From Acidobacteriota bacterium (GTDB lineage Bacteria; Acidobacteriota; Aminicenantia; Aminicenantales; Saccharicenantaceae), in contig JADBLN010000063.1 of the NCBI GenBank assembly GCA_014894455.1, positions 42,913 to 80,722 on the forward strand: a stretch of 37,810 nt of DNA, read 5' to 3'. Made by a program: the position numbers and the translations under genes. Below the pieces are notes generated by a model. The model made no database searches. It saw nothing but the letters and a program-made list of their open reading frames with translations, and had not been told where the DNA came from. This document shows, one piece after another, positions 1 through 9,300 of this stretch; the stretch's first letter is position 1, and every line of letters begins with the position of its first letter.

Positions 1-133
1 GACCCGTCCTTCCCGCGGACGAAGCCGGATTGAGGATGACGTGAGTCCTTCGTTCTTCCATATCCGTATTTCTCATGACTTTCCTGCCAATGTAAATATA
101 GGAGCGGGGAATAAGAGAGTTGTTAAAAATGTG

Positions 134-166
134 TCAAGAACTCGTCAAGAACTCGTCAAGAAACGG
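134..166. repeat. 11-bp tandem repeat, about three units
   Basis: The unit TCAAGAACTCG occurs at 134-144 and 145-155 and is followed by a degenerate third unit at 156-166. It lies in the gene-poor first 244 bases of the window, downstream of the minus-strand esterase-like gene. I see no supported gene in bases 1-244. The short open frames there lack a convincing ribosome binding site or family match. Confidence 0.6.
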
Positions 167-244
167 TTGGCTCTTCAAGGTCACGAAACGGGAAGAACGC
201 CGTATCATTCCCCTCCCCGGGCTAAGGGATGAGATCCTGTTTTG

Positions 245-2071
245 CTACCTGACTCCAGCGACTCTCCGGCTTGGTTCCTGCGTACGAATGAAGAAGAGCG
301 CATCCACCACCTCGCTCCACCGTGCGCGATATGTCTGAAAGAGGGGACGCGCTGCGAACGTTCCTCCAAGCCATTGGCCGGCCTCGCGGGCTTTTCGGAG
401 GTTAACGAAGCCGAACTTGTAGCCCACCGCATCCATCAGTTCCTCGAACTCAAACGAGGGATCCTGGTCGGCCACGACGGTCTGTACGAGGCCTTCCATG
501 TCGCCCCTGCAAGTGATGCACCCGGACGCGCCGGTGTACGACGTCATTCCGATCACGAAGCTCTCGTCGCCAAGGACTTCCCACACGCCCTGTCCCATGC
601 TGAAGCCGGGGTTCCCGCCAAGGACCGCAACGCGTGGGGTCCGCATCGTGTGGGCTGTGTGCGCCCACGCGATAATCTTTTGCCCCCGATAATAGGTATT
701 GGCGAGCCACACGAGGTTCTCGGCCATCTGGCGATCCCGGGTTGCGCCGTCGCCGGCCGTGCCCGGAGCGTTGCGTCGCTGTCGGAGGTCCAATCCTGCC
801 TGTAACGCGGCACTGCGGAGCACTTGTGCCCAGAATTGGCCCTCGCGAGTCTGGACCGATCTTTCCACGGCCGTCACGGTGCCCCGCAGGTTCTGGACAA
901 ACTCTGCTTCCTCGGCTGGCTCCGGCAGGTGTTCGCGATCAGGCGCGAAGCGCCCCTCGACCACTGCGACCAGAAACCTGGATAGTCGGCTGTCCGCATG
1001 GGCGAGCGGACTGTCGATTCTCGCTCGGGTGAGGAACTCCCGAAGGCTGGGAAGCATGGAATCTTGCGACGCCGGATCGTAGAACTGGCTGTCGAAGCCC
1101 GTCAATTCCAATGGATGATCGGTCTGCGCCGACGCGGCGAGATATCGGATCAGCGGCTGCATCTGCTCAGACCATCCCCACACGCGGAACACGCCCCGGA
1201 GAAAAGCATCGCGAGGTTCAGCCTGCGTCGGCAAGGCGCGCCAAGCCGCAGCGGTCCCAAAGAGTCCGGACTCGAAAGCGAGCACATCAAAGCCCATCTC
1301 GCGGTGCAGAAATTTCACCAATCTCGTCTTCGCTTTAAGATCGGCCCCGTTGCCGTGATCCGACTCGCCGAGCAGCACGACTCGGACACCACGCAGTTGC
1401 TCGCGCAGGAACGCGAGGTCGGAGAAATCCTCATCGTCAGGTTCGATTGAGCGAATCGTAGCCGCATTCTTCCGGAGCCATGCCGTCCGTGGGTCGTTAC
1501 TCAGAGACTGCCGGCGAGCCGCCCGTGTCTTCGCTGGGACCACCTCGTCTATCTGCATCATGAATGGAGAGCCCCCGTCCGCCCAGCCAGTAAGTTCAAT
1601 GATGTACCACCCCGACGCAGGAACCTCGAATGTAAGCGGAAGGCCGGGATACGAAGCGCCCTCGAACGCATAGGTCCAATTCTCCAGGATCGGCTTGTTG
1701 TGGTGTGGCTCCAATACTCGCGTTCGCGCGTATCCGGCACCGATGTCGAGCGAGGCACGAACGAACTCGCCCTTCCGCGCGAACATCGCGAAACACTTCA
1801 CCTTGCCAGTGTCGAGACGGCCGGTCTGGACCGTGAGCGGATCCAACCGCGGGAGCAATTCTAAGTTCGTAGCACACGTGGTACCGCGCTCGGGGTAAGC
1901 CGTGTGGCCTTGATTTTGGTCCTTAGTCTGAGCATCTTTCGAAGGAGAACACGCACAGAGAAAGATGGCACAAATAACACCCACGCCAAACAAGAATTGG
2001 TTTCTGACGGATAAGAAATTCCTTTTTCGCGCCGCGCGCATCCACCAGGAAGAAGGCTGTGTTTGGACCAT
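245..2071 (-). CDS. Erythromycin-esterase-family lipoprotein
   Basis: This 608-residue protein belongs to the erythromycin esterase family by its core motifs: GESDHG at residues 235-240 (Glu236, His239), FESG at 266-269, and a late AWAHTAH segment. In studied members these Glu/His positions form the metal-independent hydrolase site that opens macrolactone rings, but most chromosomal relatives have unknown substrates. The N terminus has a basic start, a hydrophobic stretch and the lipobox FLCAC with Cys41, so export and lipid anchoring are likely. About 190 residues between lipobox and esterase domain form an extra region, perhaps a beta-rich pre-peptidase-like domain. Met11 is an alternative start that keeps the signal peptide. 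The next gene upstream on the same strand is the radical SAM gene 28 bp away, so co-transcription is possible. Antibiotic resistance should not be assumed. Confidence 0.85.
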   Translation of the reverse strand: MVQTQPSSWWMRAARKRNFLSVRNQFLFGVGVICAIFLCACSPSKDAQTKDQNQGHTAYPERGTTCATNLELLPRLDPLTVQTGRLDTGKVKCFAMFARKGEFVRASLDIGAGYARTRVLEPHHNKPILENWTYAFEGASYPGLPLTFEVPASGWYIIELTGWADGGSPFMMQIDEVVPAKTRAARRQSLSNDPRTAWLRKNAATIRSIEPDDEDFSDLAFLREQLRGVRVVLLGESDHGNGADLKAKTRLVKFLHREMGFDVLAFESGLFGTAAAWRALPTQAEPRDAFLRGVFRVWGWSEQMQPLIRYLAASAQTDHPLELTGFDSQFYDPASQDSMLPSLREFLTRARIDSPLAHADSRLSRFLVAVVEGRFAPDREHLPEPAEEAEFVQNLRGTVTAVERSVQTREGQFWAQVLRSAALQAGLDLRQRRNAPGTAGDGATRDRQMAENLVWLANTYYRGQKIIAWAHTAHTMRTPRVAVLGGNPGFSMGQGVWEVLGDESFVIGMTSYTGASGCITCRGDMEGLVQTVVADQDPSFEFEELMDAVGYKFGFVNLRKAREAGQWLGGTFAARPLFQTYRARWSEVVDALFFIRTQEPSRRVAGVR

Positions 2072-2099
2072 TTTTCAGTGATGAGGTCCCCCCAGCAAT

Positions 2100-3794
2100 T
2101 CATCCCAACCGAGGAATCCTATGCTCCACCCTTCGACTGGGAGGCTGGAGAACGATATCCTCGTACCCGTTCGCTCTCCTGAACCACAACCTGGCTTGCT
2201 CCTTGAGACCGGTGAATACCAGGAAGGCCCCCTTCAGGATCACCCCAGGGCCGGCTTTGCCAAGAACCTTCGCGTACAATCTCATCGCCTTCCGGGCCTT
2301 GATCCTGGCGGCCCTGTTGGGTGCGAACAAGAGGGCGGGTAGCAGGACGGGACGCAGGTTCAAGGCGATCTTCTGGAGACGTCTGATCCTCTGGCCCATG
2401 AACACGTCGTCAGCGGCATGGTCGCTCTTCTCGTATCGCAGACTCTCGGGGTTCCAGACAAGCGATTCCGCCTCCCTCCGTGTTCGATCGGCCTCGGCCT
2501 TCGCATAGCCCCGGATGGCGGTGATTGCCATATTTAGGATACCAGGGCCGCTGACCTCGTACTTCCTCCTGAATGCTTCTTTCAGCAGGTTGGCCTGTTC
2601 CTTTGGATCAACGATGTACGGGTGGTTCCAGTTCAGTTCTCCCGCGCCGTGGTGGAAGCGCCAGTGGATGTCCTTGAGCCTTCCCTCCCCGGCCAGCCTG
2701 GCATACAAGCCGGTGCATGGGCTGTGTGTGTAGTTCATGAACTGGGTCATGTCGGAACCGAGACCGACGATCCAGTCGATGTCTTCCCTGATGGCCGCTC
2801 GGTCGTGGTGGTCAAGGAAAAGGATGCCGGACGTTATCACCGAGATGCCGTTTTCCTGGAGTTGGGCGATCAGCTTGCCGATGTCGATGTCCTTAAGCTT
2901 CGCATGGGTGTTGGCCTTTGACTCGACACCGATCCAGATCATGTGGACGCCGAGTCTCACGAGGAAATCGATGCCCACATCGGTGATCACCTCGGCCGAG
3001 GAGAAGATGTCGAAGACGTAGGCCTTCCCCTGGGCCTCCAGCCGGGCCAGAAGCTCCCTGGCTCGTTGGGGCTTCTTGAGGAAATTCTCATCGATAATGG
3101 TAAATCCCCTTGAACCCAGTTCCTTTTCGGACTTCAGACAGGCATCGAACACCTGGGCCCCTGTCGACATAAAGGGCACATACTCATTGCCGTACTTGAA
3201 GGAGGTGGCGCAGAACTCACAGGCATTGTTGCACCCCACCCCGGTGAGCAGGATCGACCCCTTCGTGGGAGTTCTTGCCCCGTAGATGTACTCGTAAGCT
3301 GGGCCAAAGAGGGCAGGATGCACGATAGGTGCCGATGGGTCTTCCCCGAAGTACCGCCTCAGCCACTCCACACCCTCGCCTTCGCAGACACCGTCGTGGG
3401 GTACGATGGTCTCCAGGGCAGGGACCATGGTGCCGAAGCCGCCCAGTATGATCTTCATCTCAGGGTGCTTCGATCGGATGTGCTCGGCCATCCTTCGGGC
3501 CTTCAGGATGTTGGGGACGATGAAGGAGATGCCCACGTGGGTGTAGCCCTTTTTCAGTTCCCTCGTGAATTCTTCCCAGGTGGGAAAATCGAGAACAGTT
3601 GCAGGCACCGAGACATTCTCCGCGAGCAGGTACAGCGGGAAGCTCCAGTAGGACTGCCGGGGCGAGTGGACGCCCTGCTGCCTCGTGATCTGGTTGTTTA
3701 AGAGTTCCATCTGCATTCCATTTCCCTCGGCGTAATCGTCCCTCACCCCGAAGGGCCCGAAGACAGAAACCAGAAGAAGTTTTATCGAGTTCAT
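2100..3794 (-). CDS. Cobalamin-binding-type radical SAM protein
   Basis: The 564-residue protein carries the radical SAM cluster motif CX3CX2C at Cys188, Cys192 and Cys195, which would bind a [4Fe-4S] cluster and S-adenosylmethionine. It is preceded by a Rossmann-like N-terminal region (about residues 60-150, with GISFIVPN, ILGGFGTMVPALE and DGVCEGEG) of the kind found in B12-binding radical SAM proteins (BchE/MiaB-like superfamily). A full SPASM or TRAM domain is not evident. The B12-domain DXHXXG motif is not obvious, so cobalamin use is uncertain. The substrate cannot be told from sequence. The start is an ATG at 3794 with a GAGG-like site upstream. The gene is followed by the esterase-like lipoprotein on the same strand. 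Confidence 0.85.
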   Translation of the reverse strand: MNSIKLLLVSVFGPFGVRDDYAEGNGMQMELLNNQITRQQGVHSPRQSYWSFPLYLLAENVSVPATVLDFPTWEEFTRELKKGYTHVGISFIVPNILKARRMAEHIRSKHPEMKIILGGFGTMVPALETIVPHDGVCEGEGVEWLRRYFGEDPSAPIVHPALFGPAYEYIYGARTPTKGSILLTGVGCNNACEFCATSFKYGNEYVPFMSTGAQVFDACLKSEKELGSRGFTIIDENFLKKPQRARELLARLEAQGKAYVFDIFSSAEVITDVGIDFLVRLGVHMIWIGVESKANTHAKLKDIDIGKLIAQLQENGISVITSGILFLDHHDRAAIREDIDWIVGLGSDMTQFMNYTHSPCTGLYARLAGEGRLKDIHWRFHHGAGELNWNHPYIVDPKEQANLLKEAFRRKYEVSGPGILNMAITAIRGYAKAEADRTRREAESLVWNPESLRYEKSDHAADDVFMGQRIRRLQKIALNLRPVLLPALLFAPNRAARIKARKAMRLYAKVLGKAGPGVILKGAFLVFTGLKEQARLWFRRANGYEDIVLQPPSRRVEHRIPRLG

Positions 3795-4008
3795 GTGAAT
3801 TCATCCTCGTCATCGACGGATCATTTCGAAATAGCAATTGACCTATTAATAGAATGCCAAGGTAGGAATGTCAAATCTCCGATCTCGATGGCTGCCAAGT
3901 CGGCGAGGAAGAGAGCCCAGGCTTCTAGCACCTTCAGGTGGCGAGGCTGTGAGTAGCGGCGAGGTCTAAGTCTCTGATTTTGGAGCCCTATATGGGGGGA
4001 ACCGATGG

Positions 4009-4064
4009 AGCCAGCCAGAGGGATCGAACCTCCGACCTGCTGATTACGAACGAACTGCGCTAGA
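4009..4064 (-). pseudogene. Decayed tRNA-Thr 3' copy
   Basis: Bases 4009-4050 match the 3' part of the intact tRNA-Thr (9661-9702) with one mismatch (G to C at the eighth base) and in the same orientation. The match covers acceptor, T arm, variable loop and the anticodon-side half of the anticodon arm. Beyond 4050 similarity drops quickly, with a weak continuing resemblance (TAG-GCAG) into the D arm. The 5' acceptor strand is absent, so it cannot fold as a working tRNA. It is either an attachment-site remnant of an element that used the 3' end of tRNA-Thr, or a decayed tRNA copy. The rest of 3795-4132 shows no gene. Confidence 0.8.
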
Positions 4065-4132
4065 AGGGCGACCCCATAAATATTCCATCTTCCAATCCTC
4101 TGTTCGACAAAATTCAATGCAGGAAGAATAAA

Positions 4133-4921
4133 ATGAAGATGTGTTTGACGAGAGCCAGCCTTGTCCTCTTCGGAGTCGCTGTTGCCTGGTTCTCCGGATG
4201 TCAAGCGGGCGTCCGAGTCATTCCTCCCTCCGCTCCTCCCGCAGCCCCCGCTCCCGCCGCGCCAAGCGCCGCCGTGGCGCGGACGGGCTACACCGTGCAG
4301 GTGGGCGCCTTCTCCATCCTGGACAATGCTCGACGGCTGGCCCAGGCCCTGAACGACATCGGCCTGGATGCTTATTATTTTTCACAGGGGTCGGGGCTCT
4401 TTAGAGTTCGTTTCGGGGACTTCCCTTCCAGGGACGCCGCCGTCCGTGAGGCCAAGCGACTTCTCGAGCTAGTGCTCGTCGAGGACTACTTCATCGTCGG
4501 CCCTGAGGATCACCCCGTTTATAGGCGGAGCTTGTCGGGAGAGGACCTCCGGGAAAAGCTGGCGGCCACGGCGGAGAGTTTCGTCGGGGTGGAGTACACT
4601 TGGGGCGGAACATCGAGGCCCGAAGGCGTCGATTGCAGCGGACTAGTCCGGGCGGTCTACCAGCTGAACGGCCTCAGCCTGCCTCGATCGATGACGGATC
4701 AATACCAAGCGGGAACGACGGTCGCCCGGGACCAGCTGCAAAAGGGCGACCTCGTCTTCTTCTCCGTCTCTCCGGGCCGGCCGACATCCCATGTGGGGAT
4801 CTACGTCGGAGAGAACGTCTTTATTCATGCTCCGGGGAAAGGCAAAAAGGTCCGCGAGGAGTCTCTCGACGGCCTTTATTTCAAGGAGCGTTTCTCCGGA
4901 GCCAGAGCCTACCTGAACTAG
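4133..4921 (+). CDS. SPOR and NlpC/P60 lipoprotein, cell-wall hydrolase
   Basis: This is a probable envelope lipoprotein that cuts peptidoglycan stem peptides. The signal peptide ends in the lipobox WFSGC with Cys23. A Pro/Ala-rich linker (about 30-48) leads to a SPOR domain at about 52-122 (YTVQVGAFS... FRVRFGDF), which binds denuded glycan strands at division sites. The NlpC/P60 domain (about 140-262) has catalytic Cys168 in DCSG, His220 in SHVGIYVG and the polar third residue His232 in IHAPG. The ATG at 4133 follows an AGGAAG ribosome site. Start codon, domain order and length fit a complete gene. It lies just inside the possible tRNA-Thr-bounded block, although its base composition resembles the chromosome. 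Confidence 0.9.
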   Translation: MKMCLTRASLVLFGVAVAWFSGCQAGVRVIPPSAPPAAPAPAAPSAAVARTGYTVQVGAFSILDNARRLAQALNDIGLDAYYFSQGSGLFRVRFGDFPSRDAAVREAKRLLELVLVEDYFIVGPEDHPVYRRSLSGEDLREKLAATAESFVGVEYTWGGTSRPEGVDCSGLVRAVYQLNGLSLPRSMTDQYQAGTTVARDQLQKGDLVFFSVSPGRPTSHVGIYVGENVFIHAPGKGKKVREESLDGLYFKERFSGARAYLN

Positions 4922-5092
4922 CCCCCTCCCCCTTACTTGGCTTGAAGATATCACCGATAAGGGAAGTCAATCAATGGGAGGCAGATATGCCGGAATCACG
5001 CGTCAGGGGGATCATCTGTCCGTCAGCCCAGCCCGCCGCGTCACCCAACCTCAACGTCCATCTTGGAATGGGTCTCTGCCGGAAACGCTCGG

Positions 5093-5788
5093 CTATTTAG
5101 TTTTCTCCCTAACGATATTCTTATAGGACAAAACCGGGAATGCGTACGGCTTTGTGGACTTGTCGAACTCGTCGCGAAAATCCTTCCCTCTTAAGTCACA
5201 GGCAGCGATCACCAGGTCAAGGAACTCTTTTATCAAAATGGTGGTTCCCTTGTCTGCGGAAGAGGCCACCGGGGACCTGGGAAGGCCCTCATAGACATAG
5301 ACCTTCCCTCCCCGGAAACGGAATTCCTCGATCTTGTCGGTCACGTCCACTCTCCGATAGCCGCGCTCCCTTTTGTCGAGGCTGAGCAGCTCATCGTTGG
5401 TGATCAGATACAAAATGCCGTTGATCCAGCCCTTTTTCTTGGGATAGATATTTAGTTCCGCAGCTCCGATGATAGGAACGCGCTCCGTGTCGCGCAGGAA
5501 ATACGCATCGATCTTCTTGGCACCCGCCGCGATCGCTTGGGGGTCGTTCCAAGGGCGAACGCATGTCCACACCCTCTCATAACCCGCTAGATGAACTTCA
5601 TGGATTGGACCCTCGTATTTACGCCCCAGCGTCTGTTCCATGCTCGGCAGGGAGATCAGGGAACCGTAGGCGATGATTCCCACGGAACCTTCAGGTATTC
5701 TTAGTATGCTTTTTCTTTTCGTTGCGAGACCGAACATGGAGAACAAGAACAAAATGCAGAGGAATATGCCAAGATATCTTCTCGTCAT
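5093..5788 (-). CDS. Gamma-glutamylcyclotransferase-like protein
   Basis: The protein (231 aa from the ATG at 5788) has an N-terminal membrane segment or signal peptide at about residues 5-22. A gamma-glutamylcyclotransferase-like fold follows, marked by GIIAYGSL at 37-44, the substrate-loop signature of the family, and by LDKRERGYRRVDV downstream, which resembles the LDxxEGxxxGxYxR/V region. Relatives convert gamma-glutamyl amino acids to 5-oxoproline or cleave gamma-glutamylamines, but this divergent, secreted or membrane-anchored form may do something else. I could not place the catalytic glutamate with certainty. Start choice rests on a strong AAGGGGTGA ribosome site before 5788; a TTG further upstream at 5899 would add 37 unlikely residues. 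The spacer 4922-5092 shows nothing else. Confidence 0.65.
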   Translation of the reverse strand: MTRRYLGIFLCILFLFSMFGLATKRKSILRIPEGSVGIIAYGSLISLPSMEQTLGRKYEGPIHEVHLAGYERVWTCVRPWNDPQAIAAGAKKIDAYFLRDTERVPIIGAAELNIYPKKKGWINGILYLITNDELLSLDKRERGYRRVDVTDKIEEFRFRGGKVYVYEGLPRSPVASSADKGTTILIKEFLDLVIAACDLRGKDFRDEFDKSTKPYAFPVLSYKNIVREKTK

Positions 5789-6060
5789 TGAATCACCCCT
5801 TCTCCTCTCATAAAGAAAGATATCGCCGCCCATGACAGATGTCAAGATATCTAGATTCAAGAGGATCATTTTAGGGGATGAGGTCCCGCGCGCCGGCAAC
5901 GCGGACTACGAGCCCTCCGAAACGCCGCTCATAGGCTTTCCGGATCCCCGGGCAGACGAGGTAATTCCGGCCGCTGTTTCATTCGAACAGATCTCTTGTT
6001 TTTATACGCAAAAACGCTATAACAGCATATACAATAATACAAATAAGATAGAATACAGGC

Positions 6061-6090
6061 TTGACACTTTAACAACTAACAGGCTACAAT
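6061..6090 (+). promoter_or_regulatory. Sigma-70-type promoter for the AAA_14 gene
   Basis: TTGACA at 6061-6066 and TACAAT at 6085-6090 are separated by 18 bp and lie 28 bp before the ATG at 6119. A strong AAGGAGG ribosome site follows at about 6108-6114. The stretch 5990-6110 is conspicuously AT-rich against its surroundings. The remaining part of the 5789-6118 spacer shows no gene. Confidence 0.6.
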
Positions 6091-6118
6091 CTAGCTGCTT
6101 AAGCAAGAAAGGAGGAAT

Positions 6119-7465
6119 ATGTTCAAGAGGGAGATCCTGCGGCGACTTGGCGACTGGAAGAACAAGCCGGACCGCAAGCCCCTCATTCTCCGCGGCGCGC
6201 GACAGGTCGGGAAAACCACGGCCGTGGAGCTTTTCTCGACAGCCTACGACCAGTTCATTCCCCTCAACCTCGAGAAACCCGAGGAGGCGAAGCTCTTTGC
6301 CCGGTCATTGCCGGCCGCTGACCTCCTGCAGGCCATACGGTTTTCCAAAGGGCTCCCGAGCATCCAGGGCCAGACGCTTCTGTTCCTCGACGAGGTCCAG
6401 AACTCTCCCGAAGCTGTCTCTTCATTGCGGTATTTCTATGAAGACCTCCCCGAGCTCCACGTGATCGCGGCCGGATCGCTCCTCGAGATCGCCCTGACCC
6501 AGAAGCAGATCGGCATTCCAGTAGGACGAGTTGAATACGCCCTGATGTCCCCACTTTCCTTTCGGGAGTTCCTCGAAGCCACGGGCGAAACGCAGGCCCT
6601 CGAGGCCCTGGACGTCATTCCCGCCCCTGTCTTTGCCCTTCCCCGGCTGATGGATCTGTTTCACCGATATGCCCTTGTCGGCGGCATGCCCGAGATCGTG
6701 GCGCATTATGCCGGGAATCGCGACGCCGTAGCCCTCGCGCCGCTCTACCGCTCTTTATGGACATCCTTCCTGGACGATATCCCCAAGTACGCGCGTAACG
6801 AGACGATGAAACGCGTTATCCGGCATTGTCTCGAGGCGGCCCCGCTGGAGGCCGGCGAACGGATCAAGTTCGCCGGCTTCGGCAAATCGAACTACCGTTC
6901 GCGGGAGGCCGGCGAATCCCTGAGGACTCTCGAACAGGCCATGCTCCTTCACCTCCTCGCCCCCACGACCTCCACGGAGATCCCCCTCATCCCCGACCGC
7001 CGGAAGTCCCCCAAGCTCCTGTTCCTGGATATCGGTTTGATCAACTTCACGGCCGGAATCCAGGGCCACTACTTCGAATATCCCGATCTTTATTCATTCT
7101 ATCGCGGCCGGATCGCGGAAATGATCGTCGGGCAGGAGCTGATTGCCGCGGATCCCGAGCAGCACAAGCCTGTCTTCTGGGTCAGAGAAAAACGCCAGGC
7201 CCCCGCGGAAGTTGATTTTGTGCTCCAGCATGGAAGCCTCGCCGTCCCCATCGAGGTCAAGGCCGGCGCGAAGGGCACGCTGAAATCACTCCACCAATTC
7301 ATCAACAGGTGCCCCCACGGATTCGCCGTCCGGCTTTACGCGGGCCCCCTCGAGATCGTCCGGACAAAAACGCCGGAAGGCAAGGCTTTTTCCCTCCTCA
7401 ATCTTCCCTATTGCCTCGCGGGAAAGCTCCGGGCCTACATCCGCTGGATGATCGAAAGCGCCTGA
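6119..7465 (+). CDS. AAA_14/DUF4143 family ATPase
   Basis: The 448-residue protein is a typical member of the AAA_14 plus DUF4143 family. The Walker A motif GARQVGKTT lies at 26-34 and the Walker B motif TLLFLDE ends at Asp90-Glu91. The C-terminal half contains the DUF4143 region, with EVDFV followed by PIEVKAG near the end, which has the look of a PD-(D/E)XK nuclease core. Members are abundant in mobile and accessory DNA, often as many paralogues, and their role is not established; a defence or mobile-element role is only inferred. It has its own promoter and a strong AAGGAGG ribosome site, and it lies alone between genes on the opposite strand. It is complete. Confidence 0.9.
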   Translation: MFKREILRRLGDWKNKPDRKPLILRGARQVGKTTAVELFSTAYDQFIPLNLEKPEEAKLFARSLPAADLLQAIRFSKGLPSIQGQTLLFLDEVQNSPEAVSSLRYFYEDLPELHVIAAGSLLEIALTQKQIGIPVGRVEYALMSPLSFREFLEATGETQALEALDVIPAPVFALPRLMDLFHRYALVGGMPEIVAHYAGNRDAVALAPLYRSLWTSFLDDIPKYARNETMKRVIRHCLEAAPLEAGERIKFAGFGKSNYRSREAGESLRTLEQAMLLHLLAPTTSTEIPLIPDRRKSPKLLFLDIGLINFTAGIQGHYFEYPDLYSFYRGRIAEMIVGQELIAADPEQHKPVFWVREKRQAPAEVDFVLQHGSLAVPIEVKAGAKGTLKSLHQFINRCPHGFAVRLYAGPLEIVRTKTPEGKAFSLLNLPYCLAGKLRAYIRWMIESA

Positions 7466-7536
7466 AGCGCCAACCAGGTCTCGAATTGGGGAATACAACA
7501 GCCGAGATAGCTCTCCCGGGCCTTTCGTGCCCCGGA

Positions 7537-9300
7537 CTACTTCTTGTCCGCGCCCCGCTCAATCATGAACTCCCATTTGTAGATCAGATCCTTGGCCTCC
7601 CGGGCGTTCGGGGCGGCCGGGGAGAGCTCAAGATAGGCGTTCATGTGCATGATGGCTTGGCTGAACTTGCCGAGTTCCGCAGCAAGCAGCGCGGCGTCAT
7701 AACGGAGAGTGGGACAGAACGGGGCAGCGCGGAGGGCGGAGGTGTATTCGCCGAGGGCCCCTTCGAGGTTCTTTTCCTTGACCAGAACTTCGCCCCGCAG
7801 AGAGTATTTCCGGGCCTCCTCTGGAAGCGCGGCGAGCTCGGGATGGGCCGTGAGCAGGGCCGCCGCCCGGGACATGATCGCTTTCGATCCAGCTTGGTCG
7901 GCGATTTGCAGGGCCAGAGTGTATTCCCCGAGGGCACCACGGGGATCGCCCCCAGCTTCCAGGGAATTGGCCTTCTCCAAGTGTCCCTGAACGGCGGGCT
8001 TTAGAAGATCAGCGAGGATCCCGGCGTTCTTGACGAAGAGGAAATTTGTGGAGGACAGCGTGGGTCCCCCGATCAGAGCGAAGATTCTTTCGGCCTCCGT
8101 CACATCCCCTCTTTTGGCGTAAGCGATGGCCGCGAGGACGCGAGCCAAAGTGAAGTCGTTGTCCCTGATCGAGGAAAGTTGCTTGACGGCCTCGTCATAA
8201 CTCCCCCGGTCGAGCGCGACGACACCCGAGGAGAACAGTGACCAGTCATGTCCAGGTTCGATCGACCCGGCCTTCTCGGCGCTGCTCGCCGCCTCGTCGG
8301 CCCGGCCATTTTCCCGGCAAAGGAAGCTTCGAAGCCCGAGCACCTCGACACTGTCTTTGGGTTCCATCTTTCCGAGGAGCCTATCGGCCGCAGCGATTGC
8401 TTTATCCAGTTCCCCCATTCGAGCCCAGGTGTTCATCAGGGACCGGATCGGGACGGATTCGTCGGGGGCAAGCTCGGCGGCCGCTTGGTAATTTGCGACG
8501 GCCTCGGGGTAATTGCCGAGGCTGTAGAAGACATTGCCGAGCCGGTTGTAGGTCCAAGGATTCTTGGGGTTCAGCCCGATGCACTTCTTCAGCGGCTCAA
8601 CCGCCTTGGCGAAATCTCCCTTGCCCGTGAGCGAGTCTGCGAGTCCCACATAGGCGTTGGGATTGTCCGGGGCGAGCATGATGGCACTCTCGGCCGCGGC
8701 CTTGGCTTCGTCATATTTCTTCAACGCGACGTTGGAGAAGGCCAGCCAGATGAAGTTCTCAGGGTCCTGAGGGTTCACCCGAGCCTTCGACCGAAAGATC
8801 GAGGCGGCCTTTTCGTACTGGCCGGATGAATAAAAGGCCATGCCCGCCCGACTCTGGATCAAACCCATGCCTTGGACGATCTTCGCCGCGGCCTTGGCAG
8901 AGGCGCTACCGGCCCTTTCCGCCATGATCTTCATGCCCGCAATGGCCTGGTCGATATCGGCGCCCCGGCTGATTAGGAGGTCGATCATGTCGCCGTAGCC
9001 TTCCCCGGCGGCGCAACCGAGCGCCGTCCAGCCGTTCTTGCCCAGAGAGTTCAAGTCGGCGCCCCTGTCAATCAGGAGCTTGGCGATCTCCAGCCTGTTC
9101 TCGCTAGCCGCCCATATGAGCGCGGTGCCGAAATTCCATTCGTTGACGTCGGCCCCCTTATCCAGGAGCTCCTGGACCTTTTTGATGTCCCCCTTGTTGA
9201 CCGCCTTCTGCAGAGCCGTTATGCCGGAAGCGGTGCCGACGGTGATAAAGCCGATGGCGAGAAAAGCCGCTAACGCTCCGATATGCCTAAAGAGTTTCAT
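7537..9300 (-). CDS. Ankyrin-repeat and TPR exported protein
   Basis: From the ATG at 9300 (ribosome site GGAGG just upstream) the 587-residue product starts with a signal peptide (MKLFRHIGALAAFLAIGF...). Three ankyrin repeats follow at about residues 25-130 (ALQKAVNKGD, TALIWAASENRLEIAKLLIDRGAD and TALGCAAG types), then a long array of tetratricopeptide repeats to the C terminus (AGMAFYSSGQYEKAASIF, NAYVGLADSLTGKGDFAKAVEPL, YNRLGNVFYSLGNYPEAVANY and so on). Both repeat types mediate protein contacts, so a scaffold role in the periplasm is likely. No enzyme domain is visible. It runs convergently with the AAA_14 gene, with a 71-bp gap. A longer frame to 9387 lacks a better start. Confidence 0.85.
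   Translation of the reverse strand: MKLFRHIGALAAFLAIGFITVGTASGITALQKAVNKGDIKKVQELLDKGADVNEWNFGTALIWAASENRLEIAKLLIDRGADLNSLGKNGWTALGCAAGEGYGDMIDLLISRGADIDQAIAGMKIMAERAGSASAKAAAKIVQGMGLIQSRAGMAFYSSGQYEKAASIFRSKARVNPQDPENFIWLAFSNVALKKYDEAKAAAESAIMLAPDNPNAYVGLADSLTGKGDFAKAVEPLKKCIGLNPKNPWTYNRLGNVFYSLGNYPEAVANYQAAAELAPDESVPIRSLMNTWARMGELDKAIAAADRLLGKMEPKDSVEVLGLRSFLCRENGRADEAASSAEKAGSIEPGHDWSLFSSGVVALDRGSYDEAVKQLSSIRDNDFTLARVLAAIAYAKRGDVTEAERIFALIGGPTLSSTNFLFVKNAGILADLLKPAVQGHLEKANSLEAGGDPRGALGEYTLALQIADQAGSKAIMSRAAALLTAHPELAALPEEARKYSLRGEVLVKEKNLEGALGEYTSALRAAPFCPTLRYDAALLAAELGKFSQAIMHMNAYLELSPAAPNAREAKDLIYKWEFMIERGADKK

Noticed and set aside
245-2071. Calling the first gene a macrolide-resistance determinant
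   Set aside because: Only the family fold and motifs are visible. Most chromosomal, lipid-anchored relatives have no shown role in resistance.
3821-4204. A minus-strand 127-codon frame upstream of the radical SAM gene
   Set aside because: Its middle is the translation of the decayed tRNA-Thr copy, and it has no other coding evidence.
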